Positions 26,759 through 37,200 of a stretch of DNA of 64,000 nt are shown here, piece after piece. Source of the DNA: CAYHHI01 sp964356335 (GTDB lineage: Bacteria > Arandabacterota > Arandabacteria > Arandabacterales > Arandabacteraceae); contig CAYHHI010000006.1 in the NCBI GenBank assembly GCA_964356335.1, positions 40,025-104,024 on the forward strand, read 5' to 3'. The notes beneath the pieces were generated by a model that saw only the letters and a list, made by a program, of their open reading frames with translations, was not told the DNA's origin and did no database searches. How positions within the stretch are numbered: the first letter of the stretch is position 1; the number at the start of each line of letters is the position of its first letter. Made by a program: the position numbers and the translations under genes.

Positions 26759-27964
26759 CTAAGCGCTGAGCAACCTCTTAAGAGTGTCCACAGCCTCTTT
26801 GATGGCTTCCTCGGCACGGCCCGGGTTCTTGCCCCCACCTTCGCAAACCTCGGGCCGCCCTCCGCCTTTGCCTTCGACTGCGCTCGCCGCAACTCCAATC
26901 ACCTGCCGCATGTCGGCGACGACGTCCGGCGACCGCGAAAACACGAAATGCACGCTCTCACCTCTTGAGCCAAGCAGGGCCACGGTACTCCCCTTCTGGG
27001 TCAGGCGTGCGGCAAGCTCCCTGAGCTCCGAAGGAGACCTGTCCTCCAGAATTGCGCGCACTATTCTCACTCCCGAGACTGTCTCGGCCTGTGTCTCAAG
27101 GTCGGAGATCTCGTACGCTGCAAGTCTGGCCCTGAGTCTTGCCACTTCCCTCCGAAGGGCTTTACCCGCTTCGTTCAGGTCGCGCACAATGCCTGGTACC
27201 TGGCTATCCTTGGTGGTAAAGGCCTGGGCCAGCTCGGTTAGGGCACGGCTTTTCCAGAAATAGTCTGCCTCGGCCAGGCTTCCACACACAAACTCCACCC
27301 TGGAGGTGTCCCTGACCTTTTCCCAGCGCAGAATCTTTATGAGTCCGACCTCGCCGGTATTGCTGCAGTGCGTGCCTCCGCATGGAGACCTGTCGAAGTC
27401 CTCGACCTCCACAAGCCTTAGAAGGTCACCGGCAAGCGCTTTCTTGGCTCTCGTATCGCCCGCCTGATCAGGCCTGATTTGGCTGGTCTTTACCGGACGG
27501 TTCTCGTAGACCACGGAATTGGCAAGTTGCTCCACTCGCTCCATATCCTCCCAGGTGAGATTGAGGCGCGCAACATCTATGGTCGAGTGTTCGGTACCCA
27601 ATTTCGAAGAAGCGGTTCCTGCGTTGAGCGCTTTCAGGAACGCCTGGGAGAGGATGTGCTGGCCCGTGTGCTGCTGCATGTTTATGAACCTTCTGGGCCA
27701 GTCAATCCGGGCTTTGACCCGCTCGCCGACTTCGAAGGAGTGCTTGCCGGTCACCACATGAAATATGTCGTCCCCTTCTTCAAGCACGCCTTCTACCCCG
27801 GAGTCCTCGATGAAACCCGTATCTGACGGTTGCCCGCCGGCTTCAGGATAGAAAAGGGTCGCCTCAAGAGCGACCGCATACCCTTCTCTCAGGTTCTTTA
27901 TGGCTGTGACCGCACTTTCAAACTCGGCAGCATAGGTATCGGTCTGATACAGGCGCCTGGTCAA
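26759..27964 (-). CDS. Alanyl-tRNA editing protein (AlaX-L with DHHA1 domain)
   Basis: 401 residues. The editing domain carries the zinc ligands H99 and H103 (HTGQH) and C195 and H199 (CGGTH), and a C-terminal coiled coil plus DHHA1 domain (about 300-398) ending in a Gly-rich GKGGGRPE segment. It deacylates mischarged Ser-tRNA-Ala or Gly-tRNA-Ala in trans. Its ATG overlaps the stop of the DUF4340 gene by 4 nt, so it is the last gene of the gld-type operon, an odd partner for an envelope transporter. Confidence 0.92.
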   Translation of the reverse strand: MTRRLYQTDTYAAEFESAVTAIKNLREGYAVALEATLFYPEAGGQPSDTGFIEDSGVEGVLEEGDDIFHVVTGKHSFEVGERVKARIDWPRRFINMQQHTGQHILSQAFLKALNAGTASSKLGTEHSTIDVARLNLTWEDMERVEQLANSVVYENRPVKTSQIRPDQAGDTRAKKALAGDLLRLVEVEDFDRSPCGGTHCSNTGEVGLIKILRWEKVRDTSRVEFVCGSLAEADYFWKSRALTELAQAFTTKDSQVPGIVRDLNEAGKALRREVARLRARLAAYEISDLETQAETVSGVRIVRAILEDRSPSELRELAARLTQKGSTVALLGSRGESVHFVFSRSPDVVADMRQVIGVAASAVEGKGGGRPEVCEGGGKNPGRAEEAIKEAVDTLKRLLSA

Positions 27965-28902
27965 GGTTGTCCTTTCGCAGCTTCGGCTGGCCTCGGAAGA
28001 AGATCCGCCACATCAGGCATGATCACCTTCACCGTCTGAGCCGGGACAATATAAATAAGGGAGATGTCCCCCCTCTTGACATAGAAGCGCCCTTCACCGG
28101 CACCGTGGCCGATAAGCACCTTGCGTTCGGTGCCGTCCGCTGTCTTGAACCACGCGGAGGAATCGGGGTTGTCAACCCCTGCCTCGGAGGCGGCCACGTG
28201 CCCTGCGAAGTTCTCGCATCTAAGATTAGCAAGCGTCTTCACAAGCCGCGACGCCTTACCGGCTTCACACTCGATACTCTCCGGCTGACTAATGAACCAC
28301 TTGCCTTCAGCGCTGCGCTTAAGCACCATGGCAAGCCCGGGCCTCGTGACTCCCACTTCAACGACATCATTGGGCTCGACCCTAAAGATCAGCTTATCTT
28401 GCCAGGAGCGCTTGCCGCGATCGAATGTCGGGCCAAAGTACCCTTGGGCAAGTATGACGTCATTGGACGTCATATCTCTGATGTAGGTGCTCTGGTAATC
28501 AGCTCCCAATTTCCCCACGACGAAGGAAGCCAGCACCTTTCCGCGTGTATCCTCGACCGTTACCGCCACGCCGCTCGAGTCGACCTGGTAGAGCGCCTGC
28601 TTCTGCGGATTCGCTGAGATCATGTCCCTCCTTGAGAAACCCTTGCCAGCGTCAAGAATCTGCTTGACGGCGTCGGCCTCTGCCGGGAAGGAATCCTCGC
28701 TGGTGACTACCCAGACATCACCCTTCTTCTCAAGCACGGTGTTGGCATCGGAGGTGTGCAGCGTGATCTTGGCCGCCAACTCGGTTCTGAAGGCGGGAAA
28801 GAGAGGCCGAGGCCTGGCCTTCCTCGCGGAACCGAATTGAAGAAGTCCGTAGAGGCCCGCAAGCACGACAAGCACGCTTAAGAGCCACTTCATGCGTTTC
28901 AC
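27961..28902 (-). CDS. DUF4340 membrane-anchored protein
   Basis: 313 residues from a GTG at 28902, which has AGGCGG upstream; an ATG at 28893 and a TTG at 28926 are alternatives. One N-terminal membrane helix (about 5-22) is followed by a beta-rich periplasmic part typical of DUF4340 (KITLHTSDANTVLEKKGDVWVV, repeated once more in weaker form). The family regularly follows GldA/F/G-like ABC genes, as here. The molecular role is unknown. Confidence 0.8.
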   Translation of the reverse strand: MKRMKWLLSVLVVLAGLYGLLQFGSARKARPRPLFPAFRTELAAKITLHTSDANTVLEKKGDVWVVTSEDSFPAEADAVKQILDAGKGFSRRDMISANPQKQALYQVDSSGVAVTVEDTRGKVLASFVVGKLGADYQSTYIRDMTSNDVILAQGYFGPTFDRGKRSWQDKLIFRVEPNDVVEVGVTRPGLAMVLKRSAEGKWFISQPESIECEAGKASRLVKTLANLRCENFAGHVAASEAGVDNPDSSAWFKTADGTERKVLIGHGAGEGRFYVKRGDISLIYIVPAQTVKVIMPDVADLLPRPAEAAKGQP

Positions 28903-28939
28903 AGTCTCACCGCCTGTCGTCGGCAACGTCCACGCTTTG

Positions 28940-30571
28940 TCATGTACGTTCCGACGTATGTTCCGATGTGTCTTCCGATCTTCGCTCCGGCATATATTGC
29001 GACCGGATCCTGCGCCTTCGTGCAGATCTTACGTAACGCCTCGCAAGACCCCACGCGATAACAACGATGGGTATTCCGAGGGTTGAAGCGAATCTTACGG
29101 TCGCTTTGCTCTTCTCACCGATCTCTTTCAAGGGGCGAGAGCTCACGGCCCTTGATCTTATGCCGATAAGGCTCTCGCCGAGGGTCAGCCAGTCCACAGC
29201 GTTAAGGAAAAAGGTCCTGTTTTCAGGATACTGGCTGAGGAAGCTGTCTTCGACAAATCTCGAGTCCCCGACGATGATGATCTGGGTCTCGGGGCTCGTG
29301 TCGAGCCTCTCCACCGCCGGCTGCTCGGTGGCACCCTCAGGCACGGGAATCTGCCTGTCTTTGAAGTAACTCGTGAACCGGCCTCTCAGGAGCACCGCGA
29401 GATTGCGCGGCGCCGTCGCGCTCGTGGGGGTGAAGGCACGCTGGGGATCGAGGTTAAAGAGCCTCTCCTCCGACCACGACTGGGGCGAGCTCTTGGCAAG
29501 CACAACCACTTCCATCCCTTTGCCCTTGGCCCTGCTTACATCTATACTGCTTGTCCAGGGCAAGACAGCACGCTGGAGCTGATTGGTTATGGGAGAGGTC
29601 TTGTCAAAACCGCTTTCACCGACCAACGGCCAAAGGTTATACGGCACCGTGAAACTGAAATAACCTGCCGAAAACGTGGCCGTCCCGCAGGAGCGGTCCA
29701 CAACGAGGTCAGGCTTTACGACGGCACCATAGCTCGCGAGCAGCGAATCAAGGCCAGTCGTGAGTTTGACGGCCTCGAGAGTTCCTTTTTTGACTCCAAG
29801 TTTGTTTATCATGAAGAGGATCTGTCCGCCTCTCATCAGGAACTGGTCGATGGCGAACGCGTCCCAGTCGCCGATCTTATCCGGCCCTGCGACGATCAGC
29901 GTGCTTATGTCATGCCGGACCGGCGTTCCATCGGCTGTGGAAACATTTGTGACCTGGTATTGCTGATTAAGTGCTTTCCCAACAATCTGGTAGTCCTCAT
30001 TGACGTTCGGCTCACCGTGGCCTGTGAGGTAACCCACGAGCTTGGTCTCTTGGCTTGTCACCTTGATCAGGGCGGATGTCAGATCGTATTCGAGATTGGA
30101 AGGATTCTGAACCACGGGAATCACTTCCTTCTTATTCCCATAGAGCACGGCGATTCCCAGATAACCGGCCATCACCTCAGCCTTATCCTTGGTGATTACG
30201 TTGAGCTGGACCTGAGGAATGCCCAGCATCCTAACCCGCTCTTCGGTCTCACGATCATCCGCAGGATCAGCGAAGTCGATCACCAGGTTGCCACCGGCAT
30301 AGGCCCGGTACTCATCAAGTACGTCGCGCACCTGCCGCGTCAGGTTTGTGAGATAGGGAGGCAGCTTTTTCGAGAAGTAGATCTTGATGTTCACGACGTC
30401 ATCAAGCCCCTTCAAGACCTTCTTGGTGGACTGAGAGATGCTATAGAGCCTCCCCTGGGTCAGATCGGCCCGTGCAAAGAGCCTGAGTGAGAGGAGATTG
30501 ACGAAGGCGATCACGCCGATGACAATCACGACCTCGACAAGCATCCGGCTTTTGTACGATCTTGATTTCAT
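28940..30571 (-). CDS. GldG-like ABC transporter auxiliary protein
   Basis: 543 residues: one membrane helix near the N terminus (about 13-31), a large extracytoplasmic part with the GldG pattern (LYSISQSTKKVLKGLDDVVNIKIYFSK, LTGHGEP, and a DxxR-type strand VVGDSRFVEDSFL), and a second membrane helix near the C terminus (about 498-515). The C-terminal tail is rich in Arg, Ser, Glu and Thr. In gliding bacteria GldG works with GldA and GldF; outside them its transport substrate is unknown. It starts 3 nt after the permease stop. Confidence 0.87.
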   Translation of the reverse strand: MKSRSYKSRMLVEVVIVIGVIAFVNLLSLRLFARADLTQGRLYSISQSTKKVLKGLDDVVNIKIYFSKKLPPYLTNLTRQVRDVLDEYRAYAGGNLVIDFADPADDRETEERVRMLGIPQVQLNVITKDKAEVMAGYLGIAVLYGNKKEVIPVVQNPSNLEYDLTSALIKVTSQETKLVGYLTGHGEPNVNEDYQIVGKALNQQYQVTNVSTADGTPVRHDISTLIVAGPDKIGDWDAFAIDQFLMRGGQILFMINKLGVKKGTLEAVKLTTGLDSLLASYGAVVKPDLVVDRSCGTATFSAGYFSFTVPYNLWPLVGESGFDKTSPITNQLQRAVLPWTSSIDVSRAKGKGMEVVVLAKSSPQSWSEERLFNLDPQRAFTPTSATAPRNLAVLLRGRFTSYFKDRQIPVPEGATEQPAVERLDTSPETQIIIVGDSRFVEDSFLSQYPENRTFFLNAVDWLTLGESLIGIRSRAVSSRPLKEIGEKSKATVRFASTLGIPIVVIAWGLARRYVRSARRRRIRSQYMPERRSEDTSEHTSERT

Positions 30572-30574
30572 CTC

Positions 30575-31291
30575 TTACACCCACTTCCTGGCTTCGACTG
30601 ACTTGACGTTCAAGTACAGAAAGAGGCCGATCATTGAGAGGTAATAGATGATGTCCCGTGAGTCCACAACCCCCCGGCTTATGCTGTCGAAGTGGCCTCC
30701 GAGGCTCAAGTAGCTGAATATGGGCACAAGCCTGTCGGGAATCCCGAAGAGGACGAAGTCCTCACCCAGGATGAAAAGGCCAAATACGGCCACGACCGAG
30801 ACGATGAATGCGACTATCTGATTCTCGGTGAGGCTCGAGACGAAGAGGCCAATCGCGAGATAGGCTGCCCCCATGAGTACCGAGCCCAGGTAGCCGCTCG
30901 CGATCTGCCCAGGATCGGGCCTGCCCAGCACACCAACCACAATCGGCAAGACAAAGGAAAGCGCAAGGCTCAGCAATAGGAAGGTGAGGCTCGCAAGAAA
31001 CTTACCCATCACCACCTCGACGTTGCTCACCGGCAGGGTCATCAGGAGCTCCATCGTACCGGCCTTTTTTTCTTCGGCCCACGACCGCATGGAGACCGCG
31101 GGTATGAAGAAAAGGAAAACCCACGGTATGAGACCGAAGAAGTTCCTCATCGAGGCTTCGCCTATGATGAAAAAGGTCTTAAGGAAAAGCCAGCTGGAAA
31201 GCCCGATGAACACCGTGAGATAAATGTAGGCGATGGGAGAGTTAAAATAGCCTGCGAATTCTCTCTTGAAAATCGGCAAGGTTTTATTCAT
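30575..31291 (-). CDS. ABC transporter permease, GldF-like
   Basis: 238 residues with six membrane helices of the ABC-2/GldF type (FKREFAGYFNSPIAYIYLTVF at the N terminus; AEEKKAGTMELLMTLPVS coupling loop). I chose the ATG at 31291, which has TAGGAG just upstream, over a longer frame. Sits between its ATPase and the GldG-like partner. Confidence 0.9.
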   Translation of the reverse strand: MNKTLPIFKREFAGYFNSPIAYIYLTVFIGLSSWLFLKTFFIIGEASMRNFFGLIPWVFLFFIPAVSMRSWAEEKKAGTMELLMTLPVSNVEVVMGKFLASLTFLLLSLALSFVLPIVVGVLGRPDPGQIASGYLGSVLMGAAYLAIGLFVSSLTENQIVAFIVSVVAVFGLFILGEDFVLFGIPDRLVPIFSYLSLGGHFDSISRGVVDSRDIIYYLSMIGLFLYLNVKSVEARKWV

Positions 31292-31332
31292 GGCTCTCCT
31301 ACTTCTCCTTTGTTGCACTTCATCCTACGTTG

Positions 31333-32271
31333 CTATCTCTCTTTTGTTGTGAGCCTGAGGAAGATATCCTCAAGGCTCGGAGTCACTTTCCTCAATTCGT
31401 TCAGAGTCCAGCCGCCTGCCACGGCAGCCTTGAATACTTCTTCCGCAATGTCCCCACCGTCTTTGGCCTTCAAGAGATAAGTCACATAATCGCCCTTTGG
31501 CCCGTCAACCTTAGAGACGCTCCTTACCGACTTGATGGATCGAAGCTTGTCCTCAACGCCCGGGCCGCAAGACTTAAGGGAAACATAAACCGAGTCCTCA
31601 CCCCCAGCGACCGACTGGAGTTCCTGCGGTGTGCCGCTGGCGACAATCTTGCCGTCGTTTATGATGAGCACGCGGGTGCAGGTCACCTCGACTTCCGGCA
31701 GGATGTGGGTGCTCAGGATGACCGTTCGCTCTTTGCCTATCTCCTTGATCAACTCTCTTATCTCTATGATCTGTGAGGGATCAAGGCCGGTAGTCGGCTC
31801 ATCAAGAACCAGTATCTCCGGTTCGTGGATCAGAGTCTGAGCAAGGCCCACGCGCTGCTTGAAACCCTTGGAGAGGGTACCGACGGTTCGGCCCACCATG
31901 TCGCCGAGCCCGCAAACATCTACCATTCTCGCGATGCGCCGCGACCTTTCCTCACGGGGGATGCCTCTCACATCAGCAACGAATTCAAGATAGGCGATCA
32001 CGTCCATGTCCATGTACAAGGGCGCATTCTCGGGCAGATAGCCGACGCGCCTGCGAATCTCGAGAGAATCTTCCAAAACATCGTAGCCGGCAACCGAAGC
32101 CGTCCCGCTGTCCGGCGCAATATAGCATGTGAGGATGCGCATGGTAGTGGTCTTGCCGGCAGCATTGGGACCGAGGAAACCTAGGACTTCGCCTTTGCTC
32201 ACTTCAAATGATATGTCGTTGACCGCGACGGTCCGCCCGAAGGCCTTGGTGAGGTTCTTCACAGATATCAT
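31333..32271 (-). CDS. ABC transporter ATP-binding protein, GldA-like
   Basis: 312 residues. Walker A GPNAAGKT (34-41; Ala replaces the usual Gly of GPNGAGKT), signature LSKGFKQR, Walker B ILVLDEPTTGLDP and the H-loop STHILPEV. The extra C-terminal domain of about 90 residues is common in GldA/NatA-type ATPases. GGGAGGG is 5 nt before the ATG. First gene of the five-gene run ATPase, permease, GldG, DUF4340, AlaX. Confidence 0.93.
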   Translation of the reverse strand: MISVKNLTKAFGRTVAVNDISFEVSKGEVLGFLGPNAAGKTTTMRILTCYIAPDSGTASVAGYDVLEDSLEIRRRVGYLPENAPLYMDMDVIAYLEFVADVRGIPREERSRRIARMVDVCGLGDMVGRTVGTLSKGFKQRVGLAQTLIHEPEILVLDEPTTGLDPSQIIEIRELIKEIGKERTVILSTHILPEVEVTCTRVLIINDGKIVASGTPQELQSVAGGEDSVYVSLKSCGPGVEDKLRSIKSVRSVSKVDGPKGDYVTYLLKAKDGGDIAEEVFKAAVAGGWTLNELRKVTPSLEDIFLRLTTKER

Positions 32272-32399
32272 TTATCCCTCCCCATCATCTCTATTGGCGC
32301 AGTCGTCTGCCTGAGAAAAGCCTATGAGTTATGAGTAGGCTATGAGCCCCTCCAAAATGCTTTTTACCACGGCGCATCCGAAAAGTTCCAGACGGCGAA

Positions 32400-32428
32400 A
32401 ATATCAGGTGTAGATGCGGGGGTGTCAA
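32400..32428 (-). promoter_or_regulatory. Sigma-70 promoter for the gld-type operon
   Basis: Minus strand perfect TTGACA (32423-32428), 17 bp, GATATT (32400-32405). It would give a leader of about 120 nt for the ATPase gene. Confidence 0.55.
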
Positions 32429-32437
32429 CTGAAAAAT

Positions 32438-32475
32438 ATGTCCAAGGGGGGCACGGGCGTGCCCCCGCTGGACAT
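32438..32475. repeat. GC-rich hairpin element upstream of gld-type operon
   Basis: A dyad with outer arms ATGTCCA (32438-32444) and TGGACAT (32469-32475) and inner arms GGGGGCAC and GTGCCCCC around GGGC. It is strong in both orientations, lies just upstream of the gld promoter and has no T-run. A transcription barrier or an interspersed repeat are both possible. The rest of 32476-32801 holds a smaller dyad, GTGCAA-N4-TTGCAC (32763-32778), 24 bp after the NtrC stop, and no supportable gene. Confidence 0.75.
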
Positions 32476-32801
32476 GGAGCGTAACGGCACCCCCAAGACC
32501 ACACCGTGGCCTGTGAGGAATCGTCGGACATTACAAGGTTGCAACATCCGTGCCCAGCCCCCATTTTTCTGCTTCGAAACGGCATCTCGACAAGATTTCA
32601 AGAATGCAGAACCATGCACATATTCTCAACACCCATGGAATTGCCACAATTGCAATTTGAAGTACAGAAAATGAGTTCCTCCGATCTTTGCGGATTTTCT
32701 GGGGTGATATCGCTTTCTGCAACTGGGATCCGGCCGACGAAACCTCCCGATCCCCCAGAAATGTGCAAATTGTTGCACTGCTGTGCAGAGGCTGGCATAC
32801 A

Positions 32802-34178
32802 TCACAGCCTTCCGTGGAGGCCATACTTCTTGATCTTGTACATCAGACTTCGGCGACTTATCTCGAGCCACTGAGCTGCTTTGGTCCGATTGCCGCCGAA
32901 TCTCGCCAAGGCCTCGCCGATACACTTTTTCTCAACCGCCTCAATCTCTCTCGCCACTTTGATCTTGAGATTCTGGCGCGGGCTCTCGGCATCAGCTTTT
33001 TCCGGCACATTGTCAAATCCAATGCTGTGCAAGCGCACGTCCTTTCCCCCGGATCTGACATATCTCTTGATCACAGAGTTGAGTTGCCTGACATTACCCG
33101 GCCAGCGGTAGTTGAGCAGCATGTCCATGAACCCATGTCCCAGCGCGACTGGGGACCTACCGAGTTTCTCCGACTCAACCTTTATGAAGTGCTCGGCGAG
33201 CATAATCACATCGTCACCCCTATCCCGCAGGGGCGGCAGGTGAATCCACGCCTGGTTCAGCCTGTAGAAAAGATCTTCTCTGAACGTACCGCCATGGATA
33301 GCCTTGGGCACGTCAGCGTTTGTAGCTGTGAGGAACCATGCATCGGTCTTCTTCGATACACCCTCGGCGCCGACCTTAAAATAGACACCTGTTTCCGTGA
33401 GTAAGAGGAGTTTTGCCTGCGCGTCCGTCGATATCACACCAATCTCATCGAGGAACACAGTGCCACCACCCGCAGCTTCTATCAAACCCTTCTTGGCTCG
33501 ATCGGCACCCGTGAACGCACCCTTCTCGTATCCAAAAAGTTCAGACTCAAACAAGGTGGACTGCACCGCAGGACACAGGAGTTGCTTGAACGGTTTGGAG
33601 CGCCGTTCCGACTGGGTATGAAGGGCCTCCGCAACCACACCCTTGCCGACGCCACTTTCACCCGTGATGAACACGGTCAGGTTGCCTTCCAGGGCATACT
33701 CCCTTATCTGCCTTTTGATGGACTTGATGGCCTCACACTCACCGATCATATCGTCGATGCGTCTGAGCCTGTCGCCATTGTCGCCCTCTAGCCTGCGGAT
33801 CTGTGCCTCGAGATCCTTGGTCCGCAGTTCCTTTTCAACAATGAACAAGAACTTGTCGGTATCATGGTTCTTCTCGGCGAAATTGTCCGCCCCCAGATTG
33901 AGGGCTTCGACCACGATCTGGGCATCGCCGTAAGCCGAGAGCATAATCACACAGACATTCCGGTCCTTCTCCCTGATCTCCTTGAGCACTTCCAGCCCGC
34001 TCTTTCCCAGCATCTTGACATCAAGCAGCACAGCATCGGGCTTTTCACCTGTAAACGCCTGGACCGCTTGTTTCGGATCGGCGCACCTCGATACCAAATA
34101 GCCGCGTTGGCTGAGGGCCTCCGTGAATCGCCAGATTGACTCGAGATCGTCATCAATCATCAGGATCTTTTTCGCCAT
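32802..34178 (-). CDS. NtrC-family sigma-54 response regulator 1
   Basis: 458 residues: receiver (about 4-120; D53, S81 in the Thr/Ser position, K103), AAA+ domain with Walker A GESGVGKG (173-180) and the sigma-54 contact loop GAFTGA (220-225), and a Fis-type helix-turn-helix at the C terminus (NRTKAAQWLEISRRSLMYKIKKYGL). It therefore activates sigma-54 promoters when phosphorylated. It starts 60 nt after the PAS kinase, its likely partner. Confidence 0.93.
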   Translation of the reverse strand: MAKKILMIDDDLESIWRFTEALSQRGYLVSRCADPKQAVQAFTGEKPDAVLLDVKMLGKSGLEVLKEIREKDRNVCVIMLSAYGDAQIVVEALNLGADNFAEKNHDTDKFLFIVEKELRTKDLEAQIRRLEGDNGDRLRRIDDMIGECEAIKSIKRQIREYALEGNLTVFITGESGVGKGVVAEALHTQSERRSKPFKQLLCPAVQSTLFESELFGYEKGAFTGADRAKKGLIEAAGGGTVFLDEIGVISTDAQAKLLLLTETGVYFKVGAEGVSKKTDAWFLTATNADVPKAIHGGTFREDLFYRLNQAWIHLPPLRDRGDDVIMLAEHFIKVESEKLGRSPVALGHGFMDMLLNYRWPGNVRQLNSVIKRYVRSGGKDVRLHSIGFDNVPEKADAESPRQNLKIKVAREIEAVEKKCIGEALARFGGNRTKAAQWLEISRRSLMYKIKKYGLHGRL

Positions 34179-34237
34179 AACGCTCCAACCTCTGTGTCCG
34201 CCTTGCCGAACCTTATTGTGGTCTGGGTACGATGCGC

Positions 34238-37200
34238 CTATGCAGTGGCAATCGGAAACATGGCGACAAACCGCGACTTGCCGCCATCTCCCATCTCACA
34301 CACCATATCTCCGCCATTTGCTTTCGCCCGTTTCTTGGCCGAGAAGAGACCCAGGCCGCAGCCTTCCTTCTTAGTCGTGTAGAATGCCTCGAAGATCTTT
34401 TCCATTTCGCTCTCGGGCACGCCGGACCCCGAGTCCTCGACGACAAGCCCGACCAGTTTGATGCCTGACTTGGACTCGCCTGTCCTGGCGCTCACCGTTA
34501 TCGATCCATTCTCCCCGACCGCATCAACGGAGTTGGCGAGCATGTTGAGCAAGATCTTCGTAACGTCTCTCCGGTCTGCAAATGCGGGGGCCGCCGCATC
34601 GACCTCACTCTTCACCGTTATCGATCTAGGCGCCAGGTCACTCGAGGTCAAGGCGATGCAGTAGTCAACAGCCTCTTTCAAATCTATGATCTGGGGCTCC
34701 CGGTGTCCGGGATTGGAAACCTCCATCAATTCCTGAGCTAGCATAGTCAGCCTCTCGACCTCCGCCTTGATGCTGTCCAGGGCAGAGCCTTCTCCCAAGC
34801 TTGAGATGTCACAATATCCGACGGCTTCCAGATGCTCCATTATCCTGTTCAGGGGGTATTTCAGGTCATGGGCCAGCTCACCTACGGTCTCACCGGCGGC
34901 TTCGAGCCTGCGAAGGGCGCTCGCAGCATCAGCTGCCTGCCAAACGTACCCCACGGTCGAGGCTGCAAGGCACATGAAGCAGGTGTCATCGGCTGAAAAG
35001 TGCGTCTCTCCAGCACTGTGGGCACAAATGAGACCCCAGGATCCTTCCGAGAGCATCACAGGTGCGACTGCAAATGCACCGTTCCCCGCGGGCACGAGGC
35101 CTCCGTTCTCCATCAGTTCTCGCAGCTTCTTCTGCATGGCACCACGTCGGGGCTCCTCAACAAAGGGGCAGGACCGGCCGAGTCCCTCGCCCGCTGCACG
35201 ATCACCATCCTTGACCGCGGGATAGGCAGACCGTTCGCAGAATGCCCTGGACAAACCCTTGCCGAAACTCAGGGCGGAGTGCAGATGTACCATGTCCGGC
35301 ACATTGAAATGCCTGGCGTCTTTGCTCGGGGCTGCCGATCTCGTGTAGATCTCACTCAGCCATACTTCATCGCCCTGGCTGCGGACTGCCCACAGAAATC
35401 GATCTGCCGGAACAACCTTCGAGAGCTCTTCCGCTACCATACGCAGGGCTTCCCCAACCGAAGACCCTCCGGCAACTCTGACTGCTATGCGGCGCAAGCA
35501 TTCGGACCGGTCCCTTTCCCGCCTGAGATCACTGGCGACGGCTGATATCTTCTGGACCGATTGCTCGAGGGCAGCATTGGCCGATGAGAGGTCTCTGGTC
35601 TTATCATCAACAAGTCTCTGAAGATTCTCGGTATACTCTCTAACCTGTTCTTCCAGCTTCTTCACCCCGGTAGTGAAGTGAGCAACCGTAACCATCCCGT
35701 CGGATCCACCATCACGACCAATCAAAGGCAAGTAGGAAATCTGGGCGAAAACAGATTCGTTGGTTTCCTTTCTGGTCAGTTGCAGGCATCCGCTGTCGAT
35801 CGGCTTCTTGGAGCTCAGCGCTCTCTGCCAGAAGTCCATCAGCATGTCATCCTCCCGCACCATGATCAGTTCGGTGGCGTTCCTGCCGATCCACTTCTCC
35901 TTACCGCCAAGCTGACTGGCAATCACCGGGTTCATGTCAAGCACGAGCCCGTTTCTGTCAACAACAACCACGCCATCCTGCGTCTTCGAGAACACAGCCT
36001 CATAGATCTTCTCCCATCTGGCAGCCTGGTTCTCAAGCCTCTCCTTCTCGACCAGCTCATTAACAATTACCATGCACGCGGGCTTCCCCTCGAACCTGAT
36101 CGGGGAGAAGTGAGCCGTCATCGGCGTCAGAACTCCATCCTTTGTGACATGCTCGAACCTGGGAACATGAATCTCTGTCCCTTGTTCCATTGCGGTCCTT
36201 ATATACTCCACGGCACCTGTCTGGCGGGTACTCGGTATTATCTCATCCACTCGCTTGCCGATGCCGGCCTCGGTCGAGATCTTAAGTCTCCTCGCCAGTG
36301 CCGTATTCATACGCCTTACGATCAAATCGCTGTCCATGACGGCATAGGGCATGTCGAGGTTATCAACCACCTTCTCCAAGATCTCTTTCTCCTGGGCAAG
36401 GCTTTTCGCCGCGTCGCCCATGAGTCTTTGAAAACTCTCTGTCTCAGTCACATCATGAAAAACCAGGAAGACCTGGGATACTATGTCTCCCAGATCCTTG
36501 ATTCCGAATGCCAGAATCCTGAACGGCTTAAGGCCAGCCGGAGTCTCCAGATCAACCAGCACAGCTCGGAAGTCAGAACCGCGGCTCATGTCGTCGTAAA
36601 GCCGCTGAATTACCGTTGGGTCAGCCCAGGCAATGTCGTTCTTGAGGTTGACATGCCCGGTCCCGCTTGCGGCACCAATAAGGGATTTCCCCGCACTGGT
36701 CATGAACAGAACCCCGCCATCAAGGTGGGTGAAGAACGAAGGTGGACCGAGGGCGTCAACCGTCCTGCCCAGGACTTGTTGCCATCGCTCGTCAAGACCC
36801 ACTGTCGATCCGGACACCGCTGGAGGCTTGATAATAACTATTCCGCCGTGGCCCTCGCCCCCCCGGTCGAAGACAGGCCAGGCCATTACCGAGGTGTGAA
36901 GAACTCCCCGCCTGGCTGTCGTAATTGGGAAGGTCTCCTCATACATGCTCTGGCGGTTGGAAATCCCGTAGTTGATCTGTTTCTCAAGGACTTTGGCTTG
37001 CTCTGACGGATTTATTTCGGATATCTTCTTGCCAAGCGCCTCCTCCAGGCCGAGACCAAATGCTTCAAGAAAGCGTCTGTTGAGGTTGCGATATCGCAGA
37101 GAACGATCGAGGAATATGGCCGCTGCCTCAAATCCGTCGAAGATCAGGTTGGCAACGCCATCTTTGCCCGATTCAGCGATTGAGTGCGCGGGCAGGCCCA

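Noticed and set aside
35678..37006. 442-codon plus-strand frame inside the PAS kinase gene
   Set aside because: Antisense to clear PAS domains and without family features or start signals.
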